DNA from: Paraphysoderma sedebokerense
Taxonomy: Eukaryota; Blastocladiomycota; Physodermatomycetes; Physodermatales; Physodermataceae
Length of the DNA: 64,000 nt
Reading direction: 5' to 3'
Assembly (NCBI GenBank): GCA_025602915.1
Contig: JAHLJZ010000088.1
Coordinates: 1-64,000 of the forward strand
Below the pieces are notes generated by a model. It saw nothing but the letters and a program-made list of their open reading frames with translations, was not told where the DNA came from and ran no database searches. Made by a program: the position numbers and the translations under genes. This document shows, piece after piece, positions 1-9,651 of this stretch (positions are counted from its first letter, which is position 1; every line of letters starts with the position of its first letter).

Positions 1-310
1 CATTCATCAAACTTTTTTCAAAAGCAACTTCTCCTCCTTTATATTCTATCTTGAGAACTGTCCATTCTCCCTGCATTTTTACATGACCAGGCATCGCTTG
101 AGCTTGTTGGGATAAAACTTTGGTAGCGAAGGCTTCAATTACAGTTTTAACATCAGTCCAAGAAACTCTTCCTGATTTTTGACCCGATAAACTAAGATAC
201 ACATCAGCCGCTGCTTGGGAGGTTTGGTTCGCGTAGGGTCCGTTTGGAAGGTCGTCTGTGAACTTCAGTGTGATGCTAAAAGTTGAAATTGCCTGGCGAA
301 CTGACTTCAT
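1..310 (-). CDS. Small family protein, copy 1 (C-terminus beyond window)
   Basis: Open frame from an ATG at 310-308 to the window edge, 103 residues seen. It opens MKSVRQAISTFSITLKF and continues with a DDLPNGPY segment, a DVYLSLSGQ strand and a GEWTVLKIEYKGGEVAFEK strand. It aligns along its whole visible length with the intact copy at 1762-2151 and, at DNA level, is nearly identical to the relic at 830-1117 over the shared 3' part. By analogy it should end about 26 residues further on in a Cys-x-Ile-Ala tail. I do not recognise the family; no signal peptide or membrane segment is visible. The open frame and conserved pattern suggest a functional gene, but the 3' end is not available. Confidence 0.6.
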   Translation of the reverse strand, partial: MKSVRQAISTFSITLKFTDDLPNGPYANQTSQAAADVYLSLSGQKSGRVSWTDVKTVIEAFATKVLSQQAQAMPGHVKMQGEWTVLKIEYKGGEVAFEKSLMN

Positions 311-829
311 CTTGCAGAATGATAGCTGATATAGAAAGTACTGGATGTAGACGGATAGTGAGGAAAGAGATTGAACGGTCCCTTCCGGGATAGGACAGTC
401 GGACGTTTGACTCTTTATGTCGATTCACGAGCAATCATGTTCAGAATCCCGGGCCTTCCTGGGCCATCCGATTCTTATATAAAAAATGGAAATACAGAAG
501 GTGACATTCCGAACGCATAGTCATATAACGAAAACAGTTTTAGCTGACAACCATCCTTATTTAGGTTGACCTCATTGCATTTTTTATTACAATCGTAGCT
601 TGAATTGATAGCGACAAAAAGGTATGTAAAAAGAGTTAAAGGCTGCCTAAATTTACAATAGTGAGCATTGATAAGATGTGCTACGCGACAATCGATGTGA
701 ATATGTATAATTAAACAATAATGTAGCATAGTGTCAGAAGATCTCAATTATTTATACATAAATCAGTAAATTTAAATTACACAAGACGTCTATTGAAATA
801 AGCAATCAACAATATCAAGCGCCAAAATT
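311..829. other. Intergenic, no gene seen
   Basis: AT-rich spacer between copy 1 and the copy 2 relic. The 90-codon minus-strand frame here has no family resemblance and no splice partner. It should hold the promoter of copy 1 and the 3' flank of the relic. Confidence 0.5.
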
Positions 830-1117
830 TTACGCGATAGTGCAAAAATATAGTTTGACGTCAAAGGTAATCTTTTGCTGAAACGTAGCAACCGCCATAT
901 CTCCGTCTTTAGCATTCATCAAACTTTTTTCAAAAGCAACTTCTCCTCCTTTATATTCTATCTTGAGAACTGTCCATTCTCCCTGCATTTTTACATGACC
1001 AGGCATCGCTTTTGCTTGTTGAGATAAAACTTTGGTAGGGAAGGCTTCCATTACCGTTTTGACATCAGTCCAATAAACTCTGCCTTGTTTTGAAATCGCT
1101 TGCTGAACTGACTTCCT
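830..1117 (-). pseudogene. Small family protein, copy 2 (damaged)
   Basis: From 1117 down, the sequence follows copy 1 closely, but the start codon position reads AGG instead of ATG (1117-1115). An in-frame internal deletion also removes the segment that in copy 1 runs from TFSITLKF to YLSLSG, so the text jumps from QQAIS straight to KQGRVYWTDVK. The rest stays open to a stop at 830-832, with the tail DVKLYFCTIA. An internal ATG at 1051-1049 could still give a 73-residue product. The 3' half is about as similar to copy 1 as a recent duplicate would be. Best read as a recently damaged duplicate; a short product cannot be excluded. Confidence 0.65.
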
Positions 1118-1359
1118 GTTGTCAATTGATGAGGGAATAGAAGGAATAGAAATTTAGCACAAATATTGTACGATGCCGTACAGAGGAGGTGGGAATGGTG
1201 GGAGTAGTATTTTAACTAAATTGACGAGTGATCGTGTTAAGACTCCTGGTCCTGGGCCTGTCGTTACTGACTCACTCCGTTCTATGGAAAACCAAACGGA
1301 AATTCGAGAAGGCTGTTTAAATAAGAGTAATCGTCAAAATTATGCATGTCAGTTGGGAA

Positions 1360-1575
1360 TAATTTATTTCTGCCATAAAGTATGGCCTAATTTTCTGGTA
1401 CAGTCTTAACGTCTGTACAACCTTAACGCCTGTACAACAAAGTCCTCCCATATTTTGAGATGATAATTCAAAATACGTTTCCCCAGCATGTTCGAATAAG
1501 ATAGGTCCCACTGGGAAGGTCGTCTTTATATTTTAGGGTGATGGTGAGTATGAATGTGGTATCTCTGACAAACAT
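1360..1575 (-). pseudogene. Small family protein, copy 3 (old relic)
   Basis: Reading the minus strand near 1560-1510 gives LTITLKYKDDLPSGTY, matching the conserved start of the family (LTLKFTDHLPDGPY in the intact copy). In another frame, 1480-1390 reads TYFELSSQNMGGL then GVKVVQTL, which lines up with DVYLSLSGQKSGRVSWTDVKTVIEA of copy 1. The two parts are in different frames, no start codon is in place, and the C-terminal third is not recognisable. It lies between two better-preserved copies in the same orientation, as expected for a tandem family with one dead member. Boundaries are approximate. Confidence 0.5.
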
Positions 1576-1761
1576 GTTGCAATATGAATTACTTGAATAG
1601 CTCGATATAGGGTATCAAAGAAATGTTGCTTGTGTGGTATGGGTATGAAGTGATGGAGAAGATGAGTGAGGAAGTGGAGGGTAGACTGAAGACTTCTAAA
1701 CAGCAACAAGACGGGGGTAAGAAGTGGATTGTTCGCGTTCAATAAAGTAATTGTCATATGG

Positions 1762-2151
1762 TTATGCGATACTACAACACGTTTTCATTCTAACCGTCAT
1801 TTTTTGCTGAAAAAAAACCACCACAACCTCCTCGTCCTTAACATTCATCATATTTTTTTCAAAAAAGACTTCAACTCCGTTATACTCTACCTTCCGCACC
1901 GTCCATGCCGACTTCACAGCCACATGACTCGGCATCGCCTTTGCCTGCACGGATAACAGTTTAGCGGCTCTGGCTTCCAACACGGACTTGACTTCGTTCC
2001 ATACGAGTTTACCTGTTTTTCGGTCGGTTAAGTTGAGGTAGATGTCGCCGGCGCTTTTTGAGGTTTGGGCTAGGTAGGGGCCGTCGGGGAGGTGGTCTGT
2101 GAATTTGAGGGTGAGTGTTAATTGGGAGTTGACTATGCGGGTCGACGTCAT
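1762..2151 (-). CDS. Small family protein, copy 4 (intact), CaaX-like tail
   Basis: Single-exon frame of 129 residues with ATG at 2151-2149. It shares with copy 1 the order TLKFTD-LPDGPY, GDIYLNL, a WNEVKSVLEA helix, KAMPSHV, a SAWTVRKVEYNGVEV strand and FEKNMMN. The last residues are CCSIA; the Cys-Ser-Ile-Ala end fits a CaaX prenylation box (X = Ala, usually farnesyl). The copy 2 relic ends CTIA, so the tail is shared by the family. No membrane segment or signal peptide is seen, so a prenylated peripheral membrane protein is a fair inference, not a demonstrated fact. The fold is unknown to me; alternating polar and aliphatic strands suggest a small alpha/beta domain. Confidence 0.65.
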   Translation of the reverse strand: MTSTRIVNSQLTLTLKFTDHLPDGPYLAQTSKSAGDIYLNLTDRKTGKLVWNEVKSVLEARAAKLLSVQAKAMPSHVAVKSAWTVRKVEYNGVEVFFEKNMMNVKDEEVVVVFFQQKMTVRMKTCCSIA

Positions 2152-4170
2152 GTCGTAGAGTGACGGATGGAAGAAGGTAATATACTTGCGGACGTATGCT
2201 AACGTGGAAGGTTAAAAACGGTCAGAGACGGAAAGAGACGGAGAGTCAACAGGGGAAGTAGCAAATTCGCAAAGTGGAGTCGATGATCGAGGGGTAATTT
2301 ATTTAAGGACCAAAGACACGATTGTTCGCGTTCGAGAGCCCGGAGAATTCTTAAGCAGTCGTAGAATCAAGCATCGGTGACTATGGATGACTTCATGACG
2401 AAAGTTGTAATCCAGTCGAGCTAGATTCCCTGCCCAGACTCACAGCGGAGCATTCTGACTATGAATGGAAAAATTATAGTTCAACAACGCTTTAAAAGGG
2501 TTAATACAATATCCATATCGCTAGTAAATGGTGTCTTTGCATCCTTTGGGGATTAAACAGTCTCATAGAGTGACCATTGCAAAAGAGAATGAAGACGTTC
2601 GTAAAATAGCAACGAATTTAAACATATAATAATACGAGAGGTAAGTGAAGGTAGTGTAGGTAATTTAAATTACGGAAGGATGCGCAACCGAGTTATAATG
2701 AGTGCAAGACATCTTGGCATGCAGACACAGCCTTCAAATCTGTTGCCACAATTAGTATTGTCACCGGACTACCAGGGACTACATGCATCTTGCGAAATGA
2801 CATCATAGGACATCATTCTAATTATCATTGTCGCAATTCATCCTAAATTTGAGCAACATGTGTAAACAATGGAATGTAGAGAGACACAAATATCAGGGAA
2901 TTGGACGGGGTAGTGTCAGGTGAAAGTATTCTTTCATGAGGGTACTTGAGCGTATTGGAATGGAGGACATGGCCATTTCTACAATCTACGTACTGAAGAG
3001 CGAAATGTTTCAACTTCGAGATCATCGTTAATTGTTAACTCAAAAGATATGAACACTGTGACCTGTATCAGTTCGAGTGGATCAACTGGAACTGACGTGT
3101 GCAATTTCCTATAAACCAGTGACTAGCATCACTTACTGTGGTATATATAATGACGATTTTCAATTGAGCAAATGGAAAGCAATAGTAATGAACCACTTTA
3201 TAAGACATATTGTTTCAGCTCCTCATCCGTCCGGGATGATGATGTGTGAAAAGATGATGCATACCAAAAAGTCAAACATTCATTCATATCTGTTAAGAAA
3301 AAATTCAATGGTTTTGGTTTCAAAGGTCCTTTTATTGGGCATAAACAAGGAGAAACGTTTGCGTTGAATTTGGAATACTATCTAGCTGATTCCAAAAACA
3401 GATAACGCAGGGACCAGTAGACTGTTTTTGGAGGGGTTTGTGGTTGGTTTCGTAGTTATGACGAAATGGCAAGATTTTAATAGGCGACGCCCAGCTGCCA
3501 GGGGGTCGGGCTTGCAGTACAATAGGGATTCCCAGAGAGTTGAGGGCTGTGTGGGCACAGATGGTGGTTTAATTTCCAGTTGAATCACAGCCGGGAGCTT
3601 TTTTCTTTAAGCAATGATGACGGTGGTCAATCTGGTGGTACCACAGTGATTTCCCGATTGTTCGATCATGTTCGCGGGATTGACTGGGAGTGACCTGAAC
3701 ATCCCGCAGGCAGCGCGCCGGACGGCCAGGTGGACGTCTTCATTGGAGAACGATCGGGGACAATTTGATCCAGTCAACCACTGATACTCGTATTCCTGCT
3801 TCATTCATGCTTTTTATGCAGTCATGTCAGTCATGTCAGTCAGTCGGGTAGTCCTCTTTTATCTCTACCACAGACAGATTAACGAGTGTCAGTGGAGATG
3901 TAGAGTGTATAGAGAGTAGAGGAGAGGGCAGGGATTAGTAGAGCGATGCAGTGATTAGGGACGCAACGGAGAGCTGTGATTGGAGGTGCGAGGGAGGGTG
4001 GAATAAAGAGGGCATTGTGCGGTGATTGTGGGAGGTGCGTCGGACGGAGGGCTGTTGGCTGCCGGGCCGGAGAGGGAACAATCTCAGCCACACCACTTGC
4101 GCAGGTGGGACAGGGTGACAGACGGACAGAAGAGGGAACGAGGGAGTGGGTCCAGTGACTGCCCAGTGGA
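2152..4170. other. Long intergenic stretch, no supported gene
   Basis: About 2 kb. Short frames on both strands (for example 2843-3025 minus and 3077-3367 plus) lack conserved motifs, plausible splice partners or a family match. The stretch becomes G-rich on the plus strand between about 3900 and 4160, where long antisense frames are open simply because of composition. Confidence 0.5.
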
Positions 4171-4176
4171 TATAAA
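4171..4176 (+). promoter_or_regulatory. TATA box for the Ser/Pro-rich gene
   Basis: TATAAA about 130 bases upstream of the ATG at 4300, followed by a pyrimidine-rich leader. Position and context suit an RNA polymerase II promoter with transcription starting around 4200. Confidence 0.5.
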
Positions 4177-4220
4177 CTGCGCCCTTCCCTCTCTCTGCAC
4201 AGTACCTGCCACTTACCACT

Positions 4221-4263
4221 ACTTGCCACTACTCTACTTGCCACTACTCTACTTGCCACTACT
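4221..4263 (+). repeat. 15-bp tandem repeat in 5' leader
   Basis: The unit acttgccactactct occurs twice exactly (4221-4235, 4236-4250), followed by 13 further matching bases. Looser CT-rich variants flank it on both sides up to the ATG. It lies between the TATA box and the start codon, so it is probably in the transcribed leader. Confidence 0.75.
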
Positions 4264-4299
4264 TACCACTTCTACTTACCCACTCTACTCTACTGAGAA

Positions 4300-5142
4300 A
4301 TGTCCTTCATGTTCAGCGCCCAAGGTGTGTATCTCTGCCAATCTATTCCCCCCCGCATCGCATCAACCCTCACTCACATCCCTCTCCTCTTCTCTTCTCT
4401 CCCTCCCCCTAAAACAGAATACTTTTCAAAACCTTCCTATTCAAGCCCCCCTCGTCGTCGCTTGTCCCCGTCTCCGCCGCCCCAATTCCGCTACTCTTCA
4501 AATTCATCCTCCCAGTCTTCCTCGTTAAGCACTATAGGAGGAGCTATATCCTTCATCGACTCTAGCTACTCTTCCTACAACAATTCCTCGTCATCCCTCC
4601 CCTCTCCCCCGTATTCCTTGTCACCTTCATCCAGTTCCTACATCGTGAGGTATAAGGACTCGGATGCTGCCTTCACCTTCGAAGACGACTGCGAGTTTTG
4701 CCCTGTGCCGGTTGACGTTCTGTGTAAAGAGCACGGGGTGGATATGGACATGGTAAGCTTTTTTTCTTCCATTGTCCCTCAGTATCTTTACGGTGGAAAA
4801 ATTTTATCCGGTGACCAGTTGGACAGGCGTTGAGGGATAGACGGTTCTAGAGCAATCTCGTAGAATGAATTGTCAATTATGTCAATTTTATTCATTCTTC
4901 CTCTTTTCCTCTCAACCTAGCTTCCTGCAACCCTATTCCCACCATCCCCGTCAACTTCACCAGTCCCATCGTCAGGTATGGAACACTCAAAGTCAAGTCG
5001 CACCACACCTACTCCACGAAGACGAAATATTTCTATTCGTAACCCGGAAACCGGAGAAATCATAGACTTTTCATCTTCTTCCTCCCGTTCCGGCTCTCAC
5101 GCTTCTGATCACTCGGAAGAGAGTGGAAACGAAAGTTCATAA
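4300..5142 (+). CDS. Ser/Pro-rich low-complexity protein
   Basis: Three exons: 4300-4324, 4418-4752, 4921-5142, with GT-AG introns; 193 residues. Intron 1 is a multiple of three and open, so retention would add 31 residues. The protein starts MSFMFSAQEYFSK, then a Ser/Pro/Tyr-rich stretch, an acidic FEDDCEFCPVPVDVLCKEHGVDMDM segment split over two lines of sequence, a second Ser/Pro run, and a basic motif RRRNISIRNPETGEIIDF before an acidic Ser-rich C-terminus. That last motif resembles the short R-x-P-x-TG-E type linear motifs seen in translation factors such as eIF4G, but nothing else of eIF4G is present. Looks intrinsically disordered; function unknown. The TATA box at 4171 supports it being a real transcription unit. 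Confidence 0.6.
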
Positions 5143-6006
5143 ATTCAGTTTGGCAGTCATACCAAAACTAAATTTATAATGACTAATTGTGACTTTGAAT
5201 ATTGTATAAAGAAAGGACTTGTAGTTATTGTGTTTTAATATTGTCCATGTGCATTTTTGGAGGTACTATATTTTTGGGAAATATGGCGGAATAGTACATA
5301 CCTAGGGTCCGAAAAAATCGAGATTGCGGGTTGACAAAGAAAACCTTCTATTTTACGTGGAATCGTTTGTTCAACTTGGCTAGCTGAAATGTGTATTAGC
5401 GGGAATGTAATATTTCATACGACGTGTATAATTTAAATAGAATATCTTTCCGTTTTAAACTTCTTTACAGCTCTTTACCATATTTCGCCATTTGGATACA
5501 ATTCGGGAAGCAGAACGATTTGGCAAGTGATCGGCAATCAACCTTGGGACCGCGTGGTGACCGGCCCGATGGATTTCCTCGGCAAGGACGGGCAGAGCGT
5601 ACATCCAAGATACATCTTCAGTTGTCATTTGAATTAATTACGTAAATTCACATCCAATGTAAGTATCGTATTTGGACGTACTAATTATGGAATGTTCAGA
5701 CGAGGAGCGAAAGCGATGAAGTTGGGATGGATGGATATTTTGTTTTGGATGCGGTTGTTTTGCTTGGCTCTCGAGTTTTGTTCGATTCAATTACGGTCAT
5801 CAGGGGATAAACGAGATTTCGAACCGATATTCTTTATGTTCGAGAGAAAAGATGGATAATGTGGTAGAATGCTTTTGGACTCTTTTGATGCGAATTTCAG
5901 TTTATTGGCATGATTATATTACGATCGCCGCGGCTGATGGACTAACGTTTGATCTCTCGCCCGCCATTTGCTTCTTTTTTTTTGAACATAATATAACGCT
6001 CGACAG
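5143..6006. other. Intergenic, no gene seen
   Basis: Contains the 3' flank of the Ser/Pro-rich gene and the promoter of NAC alpha. A 73-codon plus frame at 5424-5645 shows no motif and is not supported. Confidence 0.5.
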
Positions 6007-6914
6007 ATGACGAAGAAAGGTAAAGCCCCCGTTGTTGCTGAAAAGCCAGTCGAGAAAGTCGAAGTTGAAGATAAAGTTGAAGATTCCGATGACGATATTC
6101 CAGGTTTGTTGTGGTTGAACTGCAAGACCCCGTTTGAAATCAAAAATCAGCAACTGACGCATACTTATTTCACCCTCCGTTTGTTTTGGATGTTATGATG
6201 TATACTATCGGTGACGTATTCTTGATGGATAAATAGAATTGGAAAACGCCGAAAACTTGCCCACCGGTATCGATGCTGCCACCCTCCAAGCAGCTGCTGC
6301 CATGATGAAAGGTCAATCTCGCGGCGAAAAGAAAGCCCGTAAGGCTATGGCTAAATTGGGTTTGAAACCTGTGGAAGGTATCAACCGTGTTGCTATCAGA
6401 CGTCCCAAGGGTGTATGTACCTTTTCGATCATGTCGCGATTTTGAGTCTTGTTCAAATGAATACACTGGTTAACGATGTTTTTCGCACGCCATAGATCCT
6501 TTTCGTCATTCCCCAACCCGATGTCTACAAGGCCGCCACTTCCGACGTCTACATTGTTTTCGGTGAAGCCAAAATGGAAGATATGAACTCGCAAGCTCAA
6601 CTCGGTCAATTCAAACCCCCTGTTGATCTTACTGCTGGACAAGAAGAAGAAGCTCCTCAATTGACCGAAGAAGAAGAAAATGTGGACGAAGAAGGTGTCG
6701 AAGAAAAGGATATTGAATTGGTGGTGGCCCAGGCTAACTGTACCAGAGCCAAAGCTGTTCGTGCTCTCAAGAACAATGCTGGCGATGTTGTCAATGCTAT
6801 TATGGTTTGTATCTTGGATTTTTAGTCGTCTGAATACCGTTCAAAATGCTATTGAACTTGTGGGTAACTGACTTCCTCTGCTTTGTTCTTTTCCTGCAGG
6901 AACTTACTATGTAA
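6007..6914 (+). CDS. EGD2: Nascent polypeptide-associated complex subunit alpha
   Basis: Four exons: 6007-6103, 6237-6412, 6496-6804, 6900-6914; 198 residues. NAC alpha pairs with NAC beta at the ribosomal exit tunnel and shields nascent chains, limiting wrong targeting to the ER. The sequence shows an acidic N-terminus, then the NAC domain ([50 protein letters not shown]; about residues 50-115), an acidic linker, and a C-terminal UBA domain starting [21 protein letters not shown]. Length agrees with fungal orthologues. The last exon codes only ELTM plus stop, preserving the usual end of the UBA helix. AATAAA follows about 65 bases after the stop. Confidence 0.95.
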
Positions 6915-6977
6915 AATACGAAAGAAGAATAGTTTCTTGCGTAGTTAGCACAAGTCCCTTTTTGTAATCTACTGAAT

Positions 6978-6983
6978 AATAAA
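6978..6983 (+). terminator. Likely polyadenylation signal of NAC alpha
   Basis: AATAAA 64 bases after the NAC alpha stop codon, in an otherwise non-coding stretch. Confidence 0.45.
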
Positions 6984-7460
6984 AGGCAGCCAACTATAAA
7001 TCCCTTTGATGAATTGTTCCGGTCCAAAAACCAAATGCATGGAATGTCTATCGCTGTAGTGAATAAGCGGTCGTCGAACGAGTGAACGCGTGAACCACCC
7101 AGTGAACAAGTAAACACAAAAGAACCGTACTTGACTGAACGCTAAAAAGGAATCCACATTCCACCTCATCCACACTCTGTCCATTCCACCCTCACCACAC
7201 ATCCCACATCCCATATCTCACTCCACAATTATTCATCTCACACAGGTACCTACTCTTTTCCCCACATTCCTCCCACCCCATCGTACCCGTCGAGGCATCG
7301 GTAAAACCCAGCGATTGATGACGCGGCGTTCGTGGGTTCCTTTAAAACTCGCTTCAATGGTCTATTAACTTTACCTTTTCTTCATTTGTATTTTCTGCTT
7401 CTACATTACACGATTAGCTTCACGTATATTTAGATTCGAAAAGGATATATTAAACACAAA
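6984..7460. other. Intergenic, promoter region of RPN10
   Basis: No gene seen. The segment 7130-7250 is strikingly C/A-rich on the plus strand (repeated ccac/cacc words) and may be the RPN10 leader. No TATA box is evident close to the ATG. Confidence 0.45.
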
Positions 7461-9360
7461 ATGGTGCTGGAAGCTACGGTTATAGTGTATGTGTTTTAAC
7501 GACTTTCTGGGTAACGAATGGCGAAATATGGGGGATTGTAAAGTTCGTTGCATAGGTGGTTCTAACGACTTGATTGCTTTTGTTTTAATTAATGATGTTG
7601 ATGGATGATGGATGGTGGGGTTCTTATGGACGATTTCTGTATTTCATGTCTGTCGCCTGGCAATACGCAATTCGTCAATAACCTTTTGATTCACCGTTTC
7701 AAAACGAATTCGGTCCCGGCCTACTTATTCGACGATTTGCCTTTTGGTTTACTCTTGTTACGCAACGTAAATGGGATATTGAATTGGATTACTTGGGTCT
7801 TCGACACATGCTATCTGGAACTTTGGGAATGAAAATGTAGAATTGATAATTCCGAGTGGATGAGAAACGGAGATTACACTCCATCCCGAGTCGATGCGCA
7901 AAAAGATGCAGTTAATCTTATTTTTGGTGCTAAAACTCAATCGAACCCGGAAAATACAGTCGGGTTGATGACTATGGCCGGGAAAAGGTGCGTCGAGGAG
8001 AATAGTTGAAATTCAACTTTGGGATTCCTATTTTGGTTTCTATAGTTTGAGGTTTTGGAGGGTTTTTAATAGAGTTTATTGGTGTGTGCTGATTTTGGTT
8101 TTTGTTTTTTATTGTTGGATGTGTAAGTAGCCCTGAAGTATTGGTCACTTTGACCGCTGATATTGGAAAGATTCTTTCGGCCATGCACAGTGTGAAGTTG
8201 AACGGGAAACCTAATCTTCCCACGGGTATTCAAATTGCTCAGGTATATTCTACTCAAACTCGATTTTTATGAACCGTTTATAAAAGGTGGTCAACTGACT
8301 TGGCCGTTTGATGTTTAGCTGGCGTTGAAGCATCGTCAGAACAAAAATCAACGTCAACGGGTAATTGTGTTTGTTGGCAGTCCGATCGATGTGGACGAAA
8401 AAACGTTGGTCAAGATTGGAAAGAAATTAAAAAAGAATAACGTCGCCGTTGATATTGTTAATTTCGGTGAAGAAGCCGAAAATACGGCTAAATTGGAGGC
8501 ATTCGTGAACGCAGTGAATAGTGGCGACAATAGGTATAAACGGTGTTTTTACATTTTTGTTTGCGTCTGGAATGAACTGGACCCTGACTTTTGATATTGT
8601 TGCGATTTAGCCATCTTGTTACAGTTCCCCCTGGTCCGCATATATTGAGTGATTTATTGATATCTTCACCTATTATTGCCGGAGAAGATGGCGTGCCCGC
8701 CGGATTAGGCGGAGGTGCAGGATTTGAGTTTGGGGTTGATCCTAGTTTGGATCCTGAGTTGGCTTTGGTAAACTTTTATTCATTCTTATATAGCATCCCG
8801 TTTGTAGATGAATTTAGTCTGATTATTCTCGATATTGATTTATAGGCTCTCCGTATTTCACTTGAAGAAGAACGTGCCCGTCAAGAAGCCGAATCCGGCA
8901 AAACTGGGGGTCCAGCACCCGGCGGAGACGCCATGGCAGTCGATGCACCAGCGGCAGGATCTTCCTCTGGAGCGGGTGCCACTGACGAAGAAGAAATGTT
9001 GGCTAAAGCCTTGGCTATGTCAATGAGTACCGGGGGTGATGGAGATGTGCAGATGGGAGAGTCGACTGAAGATGATGAAATTGCTCGTGCCATTGCATTG
9101 TCTATGCAGGATCAAGGGACACAGGTATATCTTTTTTTTTGTGTGGGTAAATTTTTCAGTATTTCTAACAGTTTGTTTTGTTGTTCTTTGCGACTGCACA
9201 GGGTTCGTCGAATATTGATGCAGGAGCGATGGCAAATATTCTTGGTAGTTTACCGGGTGTGAATCCTGATGATCCCAGACTTCAGAATCTGGGAGGACAG
9301 GGGTCCAAGGGCAAAGATGACAAAGGAAAAGGCAATGGCGATAAAAAGGATAAAAAGTAG
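7461..9360 (+). CDS. RPN10: 26S proteasome regulatory subunit RPN10
   Basis: Seven exons: 7461-7486, 7841-7987, 8131-8242, 8319-8533, 8611-8767, 8846-9124, 9202-9360; 364 residues. This is the ubiquitin receptor at the base-lid junction of the proteasome. Residues 1-190 form the vWA domain: [21 protein letters not shown], then [19 protein letters not shown], then the [21 protein letters not shown] run. Three ubiquitin-interacting motifs follow: [27 protein letters not shown] and [14 protein letters not shown], so it has more UIMs than the single one of budding yeast and is more like animal forms. The C-terminus is Lys/Gly/Asp-rich. The first exon is only 26 nt and is followed by a 354-nt intron; both splice sites are required to restore the conserved VIDNSEW motif. 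Confidence 0.95.
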
Positions 9361-9651
9361 ATCATGATAGTGGGGATTGTAAATGTAAAAGTGTAATATG
9401 TTGTTACGGGGATTGTTCACAGAGATGCAATGAAGAAAGAGTAAAGACAAGGATTGCGGATTTCCAGCAGAGTTAATCAGACAAAGAAAGAAACGCGTTT
9501 TGATTCTGCTCGGTGATGGAGCGCCGTGGGAAGAAGGAAGCATCATTTACAGTGTGGGAACAACATCACTCTGCATCACTATCACAGCGATACATGTACT
9601 CTGTCCATCTAATAGATACACCCCACACATACTAGAAGAGAGTCAGCACCC

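Noticed and set aside
2843-3367. Two short open frames on opposite strands
   Set aside because: No conserved motif, no codon-level pattern and no neighbouring exon; likely chance.
3879-4259. Long minus-strand open frame antisense to the promoter at 4171
   Set aside because: Open because of G-rich composition; no motif, and it overlaps the TATA box and leader repeat of the plus-strand gene.
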